In this document: positions 11,521 to 26,389 of the stretch, piece by piece | How positions within the stretch are numbered: the stretch's first letter is position 1 | How the letters are laid out: the number at the start of each line of letters is the position of its first letter | DNA from: Dasyornis broadbenti | Lineage: Eukaryota; Chordata; Aves; Passeriformes; Dasyornithidae | NCBI GenBank assembly: GCA_013397935.1 | Contig: VZRN01004245.1 | Location: 951,372 to 1,015,371 of the forward strand | Direction: 5' to 3' | Length of the DNA: 64,000 nucleotides | Translations under genes and position numbers: made by a program | The notes under the pieces: generated by a model | Told to the model about the DNA's origin: nothing | Database searches by the model: none | What the model saw: only the letters and a program-made list of their open reading frames with translations

Positions 11521-13911
11521 AGAAAGATCAGATTCCCATGCTTTTAGGCTTGTTGAAGACCATCTCTTTTTTCCCAAAGTAATTTACCAGAATAACTGGA
11601 ACATATAAGACATTTCAGACCCTGTTTCTATGTCCTGAGTTGCTAGGTACTTCAATTCCTTTATCTCTAGCAACAACCATAACAATTTTATTATGTCTCT
11701 ACACTAACACAACACCAAGACAGTGTAGATCATATTGCTACTTTTGACCCAGCACAGACAAGGCTCAATGGAAGAGTACTTTGGGATGTTCCAGCAAGAT
11801 GTTATTTTGGAGCCTGCAAGGTCTTAGAATAGCAATATTTTTCCTTGCCAAAGTTATGCTCTTGAAATAACTTCAGTGGAAGAGTCTGTCTTTCTCATTA
11901 GGTCTTATGATAGCAGGACTTGGATTCTCTTCCCACGCTCACTTCCAAGCAGTGACCCACTCTTAGCTGGATGGAGACACAATTTCCCAACTTGCAGAAC
12001 AGGTTGCATTACAGGTTGGAGTCATGTGCTTAGGCTGCACTTCAATGGAGCATTCCTTTTTAGCATTTATTGATCACTGCCACAGGACAGCTCAAGTCTC
12101 TTTGCAAAACAGTGCATATAAAAGGCATCAATAGAGAAAAAAATAACGGTTTTAGGCTGCTTTAGCCATGGGGTGTAACTGCTGGCCATGACTCCATTGC
12201 ATGTTCCAGGTACCATTGTTAAGGAGCTGTCTGGAGCAGTCAGCTTTCACTGCTTGCACAGCTGAAAATGCCTGCCTGGTTTGTGTGTTTTCAAGACATA
12301 AAGCTATTTCTAAAATATTCAGTAACCAAACCCAGGGTGAAATTTTGTTACAGTGAAATTAATGTACCAAGGGGAGACTGGATTTTGTGGAGCAGAATCA
12401 TCTAAAAAGACACTTAAAGCAAAATACAACCCTAGTCTAAATTTATTGGCATCAATGGCATTTCTATAGCCTGTGCTCAGATCTGGTTTGGAGTCTTGGA
12501 GCTCCTCTCTAAACAACAAATTTAATGGGAATTTCTTGCCCTGGATATCAGGAGAAGTAGCACTCTGTTCCTACAGAGTAGCTAGGCAAATGACATGAAT
12601 TTTACAATTTGTTTTTATTCACTCTGTAGCTGTGTGAATACAGGGAAAATGAATTAATGATATATTCAGTGAAATTTTTGATATTTCTTACTCTAGAATC
12701 AGTTTGTCCCGCTCTGTTGGAGAACTGCATTGGTGCCATGGTAATGTTTCCTTGCAATCCACTTACCGACAGTACTGAGACAGGATCAGAAATTCTAGCA
12801 AAGGTTACACATATTAGAAGTTACCCCATAAATAAAACAAACAAAACACATATGCGCCAGGAGATTCCCCATTAGCAAAAAGACTGGAAGGATTCCAGAG
12901 GATTGGAAAGTTTCCCATGACACACAGGGACACCTCCATGTAGAGTCCAAGGTGCAGAATATAAGGGAGGACTTTGGAGGCCTCCATGGAATTCTTACTC
13001 TTTTCAGAGGAAACATATAATAACTGCAGTCAATATGCCAGCCAGAAAAGGGTAAATAAAGCTTGCAGTGTCTTTGACCACCTACTTGCTTGTGTAGGCA
13101 TCGATTCTACATCTAATCATCCTTTGTCCTTTAAGTTTTCCCGAGGCAGAGCAGGTTTGATTGAAACAAAATGTACCCTGGCTGGATATCCACAATCCTT
13201 TAACATCACACTCCTGAATGCCAAACCCTGCTTTTACTAAACTGCTAGCACCTCTGTGCAGCGAGAAGGACAGAGAATGCCCCAGAACTGTGATAAGGCA
13301 CCATATAAACACTGTTTCCAAACTTTTTAATCTTTCCCAGCACATACAAAAGAAGCAGCTGTCCAAGAGCAAGGGTTGAAAGGGAATCTCATTGTTATTC
13401 ATCTGGGATCTCCTCCAGCTCCCACTAAAACAGTATTTCCACTGAGTTTGTATATAATCTGATTTCAAGTCTCATGCAGTGAATCCTGGCCAATTCAGCT
13501 CTTAAGGGTTGTCCTGACTCAAACGCTAACTATCTGCATGTAAATGAAGGCTCTTCTTACTTATGAACAGTTCTTATTCTTCTGTCTCTTCTGTAGCATG
13601 AGAAATGTCATTTATTGCCATTTCAAGTGGGAGAATCAGTAAACAACATGGCTTCTCACACAGCAGCCTCTCATAACAATGTCTATGTTGTCCTCCCTGT
13701 CTTCAACCTTTTTACGTTTGTAACTAAACACTTTCAAATGGGAATATTTTACTGTGGGTGGCAGAAACAACAGCCTGATCTTAAACACCCCTAATGATTT
13801 AATCCTGAATACGTCTTGCACGTGGGTTTAGAGAGAGATTATGTGTGCAAGGCATACAGTTCTGAAAAACCCATGGCTCACATATAATCCACAGTACATA
13901 ATCTTTATTTC

Positions 13912-14055
13912 TAGATCACAGAATACTCTGAATTGGAAGGGACCCACAAGGATTGTCAAATCCAGCTCTTAAGTGAATGGCCCATATGGGGATTGAGCCC
14001 ATAACTTGGATGTTATTAAAATTGTGCTCTGACAAAATGAGCCAATCTGATCCAG
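13912..14055 (-). mobile_element. tRNA-Ile-derived SINE with CR1-type tail (TguSINE1-like)
   Basis: On the minus strand the head (about 13975-14055) follows a tRNA-Ile gene: GGCTCATTTTGTCAGAGCA in place of the A-box region, TTAATAAC around the anticodon position, and GGGCTCAATCCCC as the B box. A tail follows with CTTGTGGGTCCCTTCCAATT and ends TTCTGTGAT near 13912. That tail is the 3' end type of CR1 LINEs. This composition matches the SINE family described from passerine birds. Many substitutions show it is an old insertion. The outer 5' end is approximate. Confidence 0.75.
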
Positions 14056-17000
14056 CATGAGATCTGAAAACTTAAAAAGACTGAAACAACAGCAAGAGAG
14101 GTGTCAGCTGTCCCACTTAATCTCTGTTCAGTCTGTGTGCCAGCATCACAAAGTCCTACCTGACTTACTGTGTCCCACTGAGTTGATGCTGAGAGCAGGC
14201 ACAGTTGGCAGGAGCAGGGGGTGAGTACTTCGCTTACAGGAGAAAAGAAGAGAAGTAGTTGTCCCATTTCCTCACTGAGACCAGTGAACCTCCTCTGTGT
14301 GGCAGGAACATTATTTAAAAGCGTACGGAAAGACCTTTGATCCTTGGGCTGAAGACACTGAAAGAGGGAAGTGGTGGTGGGTGCAGGAGCACAGCCCGGT
14401 GCTCCTGTGGCGCGTCCCTTTGGGTGAGCGGTGATGATGATTTGCTGAGGCACTCCATGGAAGCCTGAGCCACCACAGCCTGTGCTGTACTTGTTTTCTG
14501 AGGTAAACAGGAAATCTCAGACCTCAGTGATGTCGACTCTGAACTTCTCAGCAGGGCTAAATTCCATTTGAAAGGAAAAGAGCAGCAGGAATGATCTCTA
14601 TGTTTAGTTATCTCATATCTTGTCTTACATCATCCTCTCACGAGTGTGCCAGAAGGCCAAAAGGAGACCTCTGATTGTTGGATAAATGACCTGCATAACA
14701 GGCTTTTCTGATTGTTGATATGGCATGGGGAAGACTGAGTGAGCTGTGCTCCTCTTCTGCCTAATTCTGAGTGACTGGAGAGGAAAACCTTTGCTCTGAA
14801 TCTGTGGGAACTTGAACCTATGCCTCTCTCCCTTCCCAAATGAGTTCTAAATCCAAAGAACTTACCTGCAAAAAATGCTAAGCTGGATCTGAATTTCAGC
14901 CTCCACATTTTTTTCTTAGTATTCTCCCTGGCAAATTGTGCCAATGCATTTGGAGTGTCATACACCTCTGCAGATCTAATCATCAAAACATAAAAAATAC
15001 CAAAAATAGTAACAATCTTTCTCAGAGACTAGCAAAATGCTCTCTCTGTTTTTGTTTTCTTTGGCCTTTCCCATGCAACTCTTGCCTCTTTCTAGGCTCC
15101 ATCTTCTACCTGTTGGGAGATGAAGTTGTTTTGTCACCCATATTTGTTGCTTTGAGCTGCTGGAAAAATAGGAACTATGTGTAAGCAATTTAAAACTGCC
15201 TTCCTGAGACCTGTCTCACCAAACAGTGTTTGTAAGTCAAACTGCTTCACCTAAACCGACTCCAAGAGAAAATGGAGTTGTTAAGCAGAGTATGTGATTC
15301 TCTCCATCTGAGGCTCTCAGGTTCCAAATCTCAGTGCTGGCTTTGGGACAGCACCTAGGAATATTCCAGTATGTCTGCCTGATTCAGACCCTACTTTAAC
15401 TTCTGAAGTTGTGGCACCTTATATCGTGTCTAAATTAAAATATATTAAAACGATAAATAGAATTGAGCTTCAAAAGCTGTCTCAGAAACTGTCTCCTCCT
15501 TGTTACAAAGCACAGTCCCACTCATTTCTCTGCTCCACAAAGTGCTGTCAGGCGTGTCCAGCGCTCACTGCAGCGAACCCGTTCATCTTTCAAAGGCAGC
15601 ATCCTCAAAGGCCCCCACAAACCTCACTGGCAGACACCCCCTGCAAGGGGAATGAGCAACACTCCTCTGCTCACACTGGGGGATGCCGAAGTAAAACCAG
15701 GCAATGCAATTTGCCCGCTGGCACACGGCAAACCTGTCTGCAGCATGAAGCTCCTACCATTCTAACACCTCAGTCCTGGTTTCTAAGCAATAGCCCAAGC
15801 TTCCTCTCTATTCAGCAGCTTAAGCTACTGCTAAGGATTAAGTAGGCACTTAACACCATATTGAACACGAGCCAAAAGAATTAATTTCACAGGAGAGAAA
15901 GAAACCAGCACAAAGAATTCAACAAGTCGGGGGGTGAAGAAGCTGTGTGCTGATTAAAAACGGAAACAACCTACACTTAACTGCTATAGCTTGTAGTTGT
16001 CAAATCTAGCCCTCCCATACTCCTTCCCCTGCCCTGATTTGTGATACTTTGCAGAACAAAAAGACTCTTTAAATAAGGGAGAAACTTCCTACAGAACAGA
16101 GTGCAAGTTACTTCTGCCCCCTAGCTCCCCTAAAGTAAGTTCCTTTACTGGAACAGGACTGGGCACCTCTCCTTGAGAAGAATGGCATCTGAATCCTGGT
16201 GCTGTTCTACATAACCCAAACTGTGCTCCAAAGAAGAGTCTGTCTGTCTCAAAAGCGTTCTGCTGTGTCCGTGTGGATTAAGCATTATCCTTGCTCTGAC
16301 AGGGCTGCAGCTGCCCTGTAACCTGTCACTGGAATAGCAAATGAGCTCAAATAACCACTGAAAGGCCTTGAACCTGAGCAGTGTAAACCTGGACTTACAG
16401 GCTGAGCAACGCAAACCATTCATTACAAACAGCAAAGGCGACACAAAATGAGCTGGAATGAAAAGGTTCACATCGCTAAGAAACCACAGGAACAGGAACA
16501 AAACTGACCTGTGCTGTTCAGGCCAACTTCCCACGTTTTTTAACCAGTCTCCTCCTTTCCAGAAGACAGCACAGAACCTCAGTCATGCAGTGAGAACCTC
16601 CAGTGATTCCTCAGCACACCAAGTAAGCAACACCTTTCTGTTGAAATCATCACTAAAGCTTAGAGAAGTCTTGCAGCATTACACAAAGGGGCAGGTTAAA
16701 CATCTGCTTGCATGTTGAGAGTAGAGAAGTGGAGCCCCTGATGTCTTCTTATGGAAAAAGAACCTTTTTCTGATTGAGATAAAAGAGGATCTCTGTGAGA
16801 ATGCGTAGGTGTCATTAGGATTATTTTCTCCAGTCTCCACGCTTACTTAAACCAAACATTCTCCATCCATTCTACTACACTGCAAAAAGCAGATAGCACA
16901 TATGCTCAAAGAAAACTAGAGATAAAGGATTTGTCCAGAACTTGGGTCTATTTCATGGGATCATTAAAAATGCTACCTTTCCCAAGGCACACGTTAACCT

Positions 17001-20000
17001 GCTTTGAGTCCTCACACCTTGCCTGCTTCCATTCAGGCAGAAAGTATATCAAGAGGTAGGAAGTGCAGCATAAGCAAGAGACTTAATTTGGGTTGATATA
17101 ATAAAATTATCAGACTGAAAAGTTGCAACGTGCCCTAACAGGCAACACCAAATCTCTTTTACTAACTGATCCTCGAGAATAGCTACTGCAAGCAAAGGGA
17201 AAAATAAAATGGAAAGCCAGCAAAATGGAAACCTCAGCCAGCCAATAGGAACAAACACCAACAAACTTCTATGTAAGCATTTGAGACATTTTCTCCCTAT
17301 AAAACAACTCACACAAACAAAATACAGCCCTCAAATAATGAGCTTTATCCTGTTCTGTGCTTGATCCCAACACACATTCCTTTATGTGGAACTTACAGTA
17401 TGAGGAAGGAACACGAACGCAATGGGCTACACCAAACAAACACAATGGAAAGCAGCCTTTTTCCCTCCTTCCATGTTGTTCTAGCATTTTGCCTTGTCGT
17501 TGGTTTTAGGTTCAAGGAATTTGCTGGCTTTTGCAGATGGGAATTCTTCTGCCGAGCCCGCCGGTAGGAATTGCCGTAACTGTGCTTGCTCATCGTGGAA
17601 TAGCTCCAAGTTTTAACCCCATTATGCCATCCATGCTGAACAGCACCACAGCGGTGCTGGGCTGGCTCCCTCCTCCTGCAGACTCATCTTGCTGCCTGGC
17701 ATCAGTGGAGGAGCTTTCAGAGCTGAGAAGTTCTGGCACATTTGAATACTCTGTTAATCCTCTTTCAAAAGGCATTGTTGCTATTCTTGGAATAATAAGT
17801 AGGAAGTTTCCTTGCTCTGTTAATGGGTCCAATTAGAGGCAAAATTGTTGAGTTGCTTTCTGACAGCTTGCTCCAAAGATGCTGTGACCCGTACCACTTG
17901 TGGGTGAAGCAAAAGAAGTCAAAGCATTCAGGCTTTTGTCTAAATGACAATTCATTAAACAACAACTAGTGAAAAATTGCTAAAATCCAAACAACCTCCT
18001 GACAAGAAGTGTTTGTTTGGCCCAAAAGGAACACTAAAAGACTCTTAAATGTTGGTTAACTTTTTTTAATGACCTTCCAATGAACAATCTAGGAACCAAA
18101 AACAGTTTGCTGATTCTTAAGCATCACATTTTATTGAAAGACGTAGGTTCTCATGAGACTTTATCATACATTGAAAATGTGTGGGTGGTTTCTTAGCCAG
18201 TTTTAGTGTTCATAAATATTCCCAAATGTTGCCAGAGGGAGATTACAAGAACTTATGCTTCTGTTCAGTGGAAAGGGATTTTGAATTCTAACTTGTCTTC
18301 TTGGCCACTAGCCACTAGATGCTGTGATTCTGGTAGCACAATCCCATCACCATGCACTGAGTGCAGTGTTTTCTCCCTCATTTAGCAGCATGATCCAGCT
18401 TGCCTTAGGGTGGCTGAACTTCACCTGAGAAATGAAGTCTACTTCCCTGTAAAAGGGTGTTAGTGCAGTTCAGAACTGCCTGTGAAGACACTCGCCTCCT
18501 CTCCTCCACCCATCCCATCTGCTGGCATGCTGGGAAAGACATTGCACAGCTCTGCACTGAGCTGGGGCATAGCATGGTCTTCCTCACGCCGTAGTGGCGA
18601 CCGTGGAAGCAGATGTGACAGCGTTCATACTGGGGAGGGGGAGGTGTTAGAAACCTGATTGCTGGAGGAGATGTGAAAGAGATAAAAATTAATGTCTAGA
18701 TGGTAAACTTAAGTGTCTTGAGACTCCAAGCTGTGTGAGGGACATAGCTGGGCAAAGAATGCAGTGAAGCACCACTGGGGCATTACTAACACAGCTCATA
18801 AAATTAAGGTAGAGCAGCTGTTTGGAATAAGAACAATAACCAACTTTTTAAATACTTCCACTAATCCCCTACGTGCTTTATGAGGCAGGTAGTGGGGAGA
18901 GAAAAACAGAGTGAGTGGCACTGATGCCTACCCATCTCTTAGGTGGGACCTGGCAGCCAGAATGCTGCAGAGCTGTGTGAGGAGGGGCCGTGAGCCAGGG
19001 ATACCCAAACACTTCCTCTTGCAAAATACACTGGAAGATTACTTAGGCATTTAAGTCATTCTGAGAAGAGCTAACTGCTCTTCTTGCATGAGTGTTAATG
19101 AAAATGGAACACCTGAAATGTCCTAGTGACTTTGGAAGACTGAGCCTTTTAAAGTCATTCGGAGCAGATGGGAACACTGCTGTTCAGTTTCCAAAGCTGA
19201 GATGTGCTGCTCCACCGTGAGCCCCTGAGAAGACAGCTTCTTTGCCTTTGAACAGAACTCTCTTTGCAAATAAATGCTCAGATCAGCTGAGCCATTTTGG
19301 ATGGGAGCTGAGAGCTGCCCTGCTTGACGGTAGATTGCAGGTGAGCTAAAGATACCACACATGACTGCAGCATGACCTCAGGAAAAGGCGTTCCTTGAAA
19401 GATGTCTGGTTTCCTTAAAATTATTTTGCTGTCCTAAAGCAAGTGCACGGGCTGGATTTTGTGAATTCCCACCAGATTATGCCATCCTATTGCTTTTAGA
19501 TCTCCATAAGCTTCTGTGTGATCACTTTGCACCAGTCTTTCTGCACTTCTGACGACATTGTTGCAGCTGACTGGATTAGGAAAGGGGAAATTACCCTTTT
19601 GTTTGTGTTTCATAGTTTTGTTTCCTTTCACTGGTGAAAACTGCAGCATGAGGGACCTTTATATAAGAAAAATTGTGGAAACAGGCGCAGACTGAGGCTC
19701 ATCTAGTTCAAGACTGGTGATTAGAAATGTTTTAGGAATAAGACTGGGCATTCCCTGTGTCAGATCCTTGCCATGTTCAAAGGCATGCTTCTCTCCTTTA
19801 AAAAGATGGAATGCTGAAGCCACTCAAACTCCCAGTAAGACTAAATGGATTTTTGTTGTTATTATTGTTGTTCTATGCTTGTGTGTCTAAACTTGGAATC
19901 TTCTGTCAAACTCCATTTAGTTAACACAAATCACCGGGGCACCAGTCACAGCCTGGTCTCGGTTTGCCAGCCCAACACCTGTACAACAGATTTTGTGGAA

Positions 20001-23000
20001 TAAATGGCAATTCTGATTACAGGGAACTGCTGCCTTCTGTCCCAGAGGCAGCTGCATCTCAGTGGCAAATAATGGTCAGTTTGAGTGCTCAGAAAGAAAA
20101 AGGATTCTGTAAATGGAAATTCATATTCTTCTGGGTTGGAAAAAAAAAAATACTATGTCCCTCAGGGCAAGAGGGGAATTCCAGTCTACAACCATTATTT
20201 GATGGAAGTGTTTCCAATTACATATGCTCTGAAATCCTTAATTCACAAACTCTTTTTTTTTTTTCTAAGGGGAATAGTGCTTCTGAAAAACCTTGTTAAG
20301 GCAGGGTACAGAGTGAGAGAATTTCTTAACTGCTTCAGCTACTGCTTCAGTGCAAGGTGGAAATGCCAAGAATCGCCCTGATAAAGTTCACACAACTGTT
20401 GGAAACTCAGGGACATTTAATTGCTGCTGTGTAAGAGCCCCCCTGCAGTGCAAACCAAAGCCTCTAGCAGACCATGGAACTGGGATCAGAGAGGAAGAGA
20501 AGCAGAGTCCATCAGAATGGTCATGGGCACCTCGGGAGCACACGTGGAGTAGGTGGTGGTGCCTGCTTGTGTCAGAGGGATGCTCTGTGGATCATCTGTG
20601 GGGCTGGGCACTGCTGAGGGCCATGGGCAGAAGGGAAACATGTGCCTGATTTTCCTTAGAAATATGAAGTAGCAAAGAGACTAAGGGTGAATTGAACTTT
20701 CACATCTGTGTCCAGCTCCATATTACACCAGTTCTGGAAATCTAACAGTGGCTAGTTGGAATGGATAAGATCTTACAGGTTGGAAGGATATTCTTTGATG
20801 TTCTTCACTCGACAGTTCAGTGTCATAGCCTGGAATTTTCTGTCATGATCCTTAAAATGGGAAAGAATCATTTGGGACCTTTCCTATCACCCTCTTCTCC
20901 ATAATCCAGAGCCGAACTCTTAAAGCTCTGAAGGTATGTCTGTAACTAGACTGACTCAACTTCTAGAAGCTAAACCACAGCTGAGGCCAGGAGGTGCCAA
21001 TGAGATATTAGCAAGCAGAGAAGGAGTTCTGAAGTGTTTTGAATCTCTGTGGGGCTGGGTTTTTTCTCTTTTATATAGGACCCAAAATTTCATAGTCTCT
21101 ATGTAGACACGAAAGGTGCAGGCCATCCAAGTCCAGCTCAACAAGTTGATCTTCTCACGTGCTAAGTGCTCTGAACAAAATCCTGTGAATGCCTAGGAAT
21201 AGACAGGTTCCTTTATTGTGGGTTGCTGAGGTGTTATGATCAGGGAGGGAGGTGTTTGATTGTGCATTTGTAAGTCTGTGCCTTTCTCCCATTTGCTCAG
21301 TCTATCTGTGCTTTCTAACCCTCACTCTCTCCCGTGGACAGCTTGGCTTGCTTTCCAGGGTCATTAAGTTTGAGCTATCACACTTTATTTCTACAGTCAT
21401 TAAGACTTGTGTAATATTCTTGCTTTCCTTTGCTCTCTTTCTGTGACATTTTCTCATTCTGGCTTCTGTTCTTTTGCTCTTTTGCTAGAGGCTCTGAGTT
21501 TGTTGGAAAGGGTTTCGCTGCCTGCAGTGTACATAGAATAAAAGCGGGTTTTTGTCACCAGGCATCTACAGCATGGCTGCTTTTGTCTGCAAGGAACTGG
21601 AACCAGTGACTTTGTTACAGCTGGTACTAAGAGCTCCAAGTGTCAGGACGAAATTAAGAGACGCCAGCACTTCCTTCACCTCGCTCAGCCTTTCTCTTGC
21701 TTCTAATGGCTCAGAAAGGCTGTGGCAGCCTCTGCTTCTCAAAAAGATCAAGGGAATGGCACCTGCATTTACTGTGTGACCTCAGATGAAATAAAAATCC
21801 TCTGTCTTTCTAGCTATGTGACGTTTTTGACCGATGGGAGATTCGTAGGAAGAAAAAGCTTCAGGGAGCAAAACAAAAAAAGGAAAGGAAGAGTGTGATG
21901 GAAGAACACGGGGTGGATGGGGAGTGTTACAGTGGGGTTTGGGCATCCTAATTCTGCCTTGGCAAATGATTAAGTTAGGGCTTTTACAGCAATCCAAGGA
22001 GTGCTCCAATGAAGGGTAAGATGAGGAATTGTTAATAATGGAAGGAAATGGAGAATACAGTCAAGAAAAAAGAAAAAAATGAAATTGTACGACCTTACCA
22101 AACTGAAATTCAAATGCATCTGGAGGTTGGTCCTCAAAGACAAATCTAGAGGCTCCTGCACTAATGTGCTCCATATGAAATTCCATAAACTGTGAGGCAA
22201 TCGTGAACCTCTGGGATCATGCAATACTCCCACATTTGAGAATGGGAAACTTGCCACCTCACCTGCAGCTCTCCTTAAAACAACGATGCTGGATCTGAGA
22301 ACAGAGTGCTCAACGTGCCAAGCATCTGAGGCAGGAGCAGGAACTTTGGATGACTAAATCCATCTTGCACAGTGTGCTGGAGCCTTATTGCTCCAGGATG
22401 GCAAGTGCCTCTGAAATATAGGAGTTTATAGCATTTGCTACTGCCTCATCTCCTCCTTCCAGCTGTTTGCTGTTTTGCTTTGCTTTGTTTAATTAACCCA
22501 GCCTTCTGAAGGAGAGGGCCATGCAGCAGCCATTCTGCTGTTTAACTTCATAAAAACAACTGCTGCCAGGCAGCGTTGGGGCTGGGGTGATTACAAGATC
22601 CTTTACATAAATCACTCTCCTGAAACCCATTTTTCTTAACAAGTTCTTGTATCAATGTTCTCTTTATTATCTCTCCCTGGGAGGGCTGGCAGTCTGTCTC
22701 GACCCTCAGTCTGTTAGAGGAGGAGGCAAAACAGAGGCAACTGATTAAGTATGCATGTGTTTCAACAGACTGACTCTTGCTCTCCTGTGCCCCTCGAAAT
22801 CCTTCGCGGGGAAACGCAAGGTATAATAAAGTGTTTTGCTTTTTGCTTCTTTAGCATTTATAATTTTAGTATTTTCAATTTCATATGTCCTTTCCTCTCA
22901 CAGTTTTTATTCAAACTTACCTCCTTCTTCTTTTGTGTCAGATCCTTACTGAAAGGAACCTGGGGCTTTTGTTCTTGGCAATCAGTGTCAGGGAAGAAGT

Positions 23001-23053
23001 AGGGAAAGAAGGATAAAGGCAGGGTAACTTACAGTCCATTTTGTGAGGGTCTT

Positions 23054-23070
23054 GATGATGATGATGATGA
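23054..23070. repeat. (GAT)n microsatellite
   Basis: About six tandem GAT units in IQSEC3 intron 1. Confidence 0.85.
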
Positions 23071-23958
23071 GTTTCTTTGAGGTTTTTTTAATTTAAATAC
23101 TGGAGTGTGGAAGGAAAGAAGTGTGTAGACTCCATGTGACATTCCTATTTGTGATTCTCCAACACCCTTGACTGAATTAAACAAAAAGGAGGAAATAAGG
23201 TAACAAAGGCTTCACACTTTGAGTGTTTAGAAAATAAAAATCTGTTGGGGCTAAAAGTTAAAAGAAAAAAAAATATTTGCCAACGCACCTTTGTCTCACT
23301 TGTAGTAGAATCAGGATGGGCATGAACTTCGAGATATGCAGCAGTGCACAGAAATCTGCTGTGGCATTGGGACCCAAGTCATGCCCATTACCAGGGCCAA
23401 TTGTTCTCACCCACACAACAGCCACTCCTGGTACAGTGCTACCCTTCTTCTTGTTTGCTTATTCAAGATATTTTTTTGGTAAGCAATGCAGCCTGTATTT
23501 CTACCAAGGATGAAATAACTTTTGCTATTAACTGCTCAATCCAACTACTAAAAGTTTAATTAAATCTGCATCTGCTGCCTGCAGGTTCACCAGAACACCA
23601 AGGGCCCCTGCTCTCTCCTCAATTCTGCCATTCATGGCTGTGGACTTCCACTGAATTGGCTTCATTGCCTTCCATGGTTATTCTACATTTGTGCCAAGGT
23701 AACAGAACAGGAATGTTACACTAAACATGTAGAAGACACTGGGAACAAATAAAACATCGGAGCCATTTTCTTTTCTAGGTCTATAGTTTATTCTGTGGAA
23801 AAGCTTTTTTTGGAGACTGGTGTGATTGCTGTTTGGGAGATAGCTTGATCTATCTTTTCTTGAAGACCTATTCTTATGTCATTAATAATTAAAACAACAA
23901 CATCAAAAGACAGATTGAGAAAATTGGATTAGATTCTTCATAGTCAAATCCCCAAACA

Positions 23959-23982
23959 GTCACACACACACACATACACACC
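23959..23982. repeat. (CA)n microsatellite, interrupted
   Basis: A short CA-repeat tract with one CATA interruption, in IQSEC3 intron 1. Confidence 0.8.
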
Positions 23983-26389
23983 AGAGAAATCCTGTGCATG
24001 GAAATTCAGCAAGGCTTTCTACCCAGAAGATTTCCAGCCATCTATGGAATTCTCATGCTCTCTCCACCATTATAACTACAGCCTGGTGAGTGTTGTGGGA
24101 CATCCCAGGTTCTCAGGGATGCACAGACTGTGTGCAACACAAATGGGTGCAAGCATTCCCTCACCTGTGCCAGCACTGAAACAGCATTGCTGCCTTGCAA
24201 AGCAGGCCAGAAATATCCTCAGTGGATGGACTTGCTATTATTAACTAGAATACCTATTAGCAAATGAGGTGATTCCTGGCTTGGTGCTGGTAGAGATCAC
24301 AAGGCTGGAAGGACAAAGAACAGCCTGAACCGTTCGGTGAAAAGGAGCCCCTGAGAAATGGAACTTTACAGAGGATGAGGGAAAGGGAGGGGTCACGAGT
24401 GAGTAATCAGCCAACGCTTGCACTCATCATCGTGACAGGAGGGATAAAATTGAGATGTCACTTTCCCAGATCCCTATCAAGTTCTCTTTTATCTGAGTTC
24501 ATAAATATGAAGCTACAGAGCCTTTCCTACTTCATTTGAGGAACTTCTCTTTTTCCTTCATAATTTATATGGATATCAGTGCTTGGGGAAGCGAAAGATT
24601 AATAGCAACTGTCTGTGGCAAGCAGAGTGCAGGTAGGTTTCCTTTGTGCAGCTCTGCAGCTTCTTCTCACCTGCAGCACCTGCTTTAGCTCAGGCCTGAG
24701 CACCCAGATTGCTGCCAGTGCCCCCCAAACCTGCACAGACCTACTCACCCACACAGCTCTGCTGCTGATGCAGGAAGATCAACAAGTTACTCTTGTTATT
24801 CCAGCGTGGATTAGATGCATTAGAATCCTGTCTTAGTCCTTCTCATGCAATTCCAGTCTTTCTCCTTCACCCATCTTGCCACATGCAGCATCTGCTAGTC
24901 CTTTGCACAACACTCAGCCTTTGTCTGAGTCCTGCAGCATCACCTCCTGCAGTTCTCCATGCTTCTTCCTTAAAATGCAGACCTCTTGTGTTCACCTCAA
25001 TTCTGCCCAGCAACTCCAGCCCCACTAGCGCAGTTCTGGACTTTCACAGCATCTTTGCTGAGCAAACTTGGATTTGTCAACCACAGAAATACCCTCATAA
25101 AGGGCAGACAAACAGCATTAAGCTCACTTTATTTTAATTCAAATACATGGTAGCCTGCTGGGATGGTAGCCACTCCATGGTCAGACTGCCACCGGAGATA
25201 TCCCCAGCTAGCAGAGGGCAGTGGTAGTAGCCAAAATCTACAATTTGGGTTTAAATAGGAGCATCCTCTGTTGCAGTGTTAGTATTGAAAAATACATCTC
25301 TGAAATTTGTGCCAAAGCAAAGCCATGGCCGCTGCTGTTCCTACAGCAGCTGCCACACTGTCTGCTACAACAGCACAGGAACGAGGGGCAAAAGAGGTTG
25401 TCTAAAAGAGTGTGAGAGAGAGGGACTCCTCCTAGAAGAACTGTGGTCTGAAGGTTGATGCTCAGGAAGGCTGTGCTTGATTTCAGCAGCACATGTAACT
25501 GTGGCTCTTTGTTTCAGTGTAGAGCAGGAATGGGTGACAGGCAGACGGCATTTTCCTTGCTTCAGTCTGCATTTTGCCTGCCTACTGAGAACTCCCACCT
25601 GCGTTTTTTTGTACCCTGTCAGAAGTTTCCCAAGCTTGACTCCTCTTGCTTAGAAGGCTCTACTTAGTTTTTCATTCTTGTAGCATGACTTCTTTTTTTG
25701 CTTATTCAGAGTTTCTCCTAAGCTATCTCTGGGGCATTCTCAGTCCCAGGTTCAGAATGTGCTCACTTACTCTTTGAAGCAGAAAACACAGGTCATAAGA
25801 GCTGACCTTTTTTCTGTAGTCATCACTGCACCACTAAACAAAACAATTAAATGTGAAGTTCTTTTTAAAAAGATCATTGGGCAAACATTCCCTTCCATCT
25901 TTCTTTACTGATGATTTTGTTAATTCAGTCGGTTTCTGAAATGCATGTAACCTTCTTCACTAGATGTGCACTGACTGGAACTATTATACCACCTTTATCA
26001 CTTACACGGTGTCTAGCGACGAAAATATTCTGCATTCAGCTTGACAAAGATAAGAAACTCACTCCTTCCTCAGTGGAAACAAGGGACCAGCAATGGATGC
26101 TCCTGAAGCTAACATGGGGATCACAGCTCCCAAATGAGTAATAAAGAATTCTTGGGGGAAGCATTACAGCAGCTGGCTGTCCATCCCAAATGAATGTCAT
26201 GGCAAGACTGCAGAGACTCCAACAGGCTGATAACTAACTCCAACTGGCTCCAGCAGTGGGATGGAAGTCAGTTCAAGAAGATCTGCAACATCAGAAGATG
26301 TGTATGATGTTATTTCATGTCTCTTCGAATTTGAAGCCACCCAGTTAAGTGAGTTCAGCCATGGAGATTTACATTTAAGTGGTGACAGA

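Noticed and set aside
18840..18910. L2/MIR-like phrase TTTATGAGGCAGGTAGTG
   Set aside because: Too short and diverged to support as a repeat.
21240..21640. Possible LTR with AATAAA near 21538
   Set aside because: No defined TG/CA ends or target duplication could be found; a lone polyadenylation hexamer is not enough.
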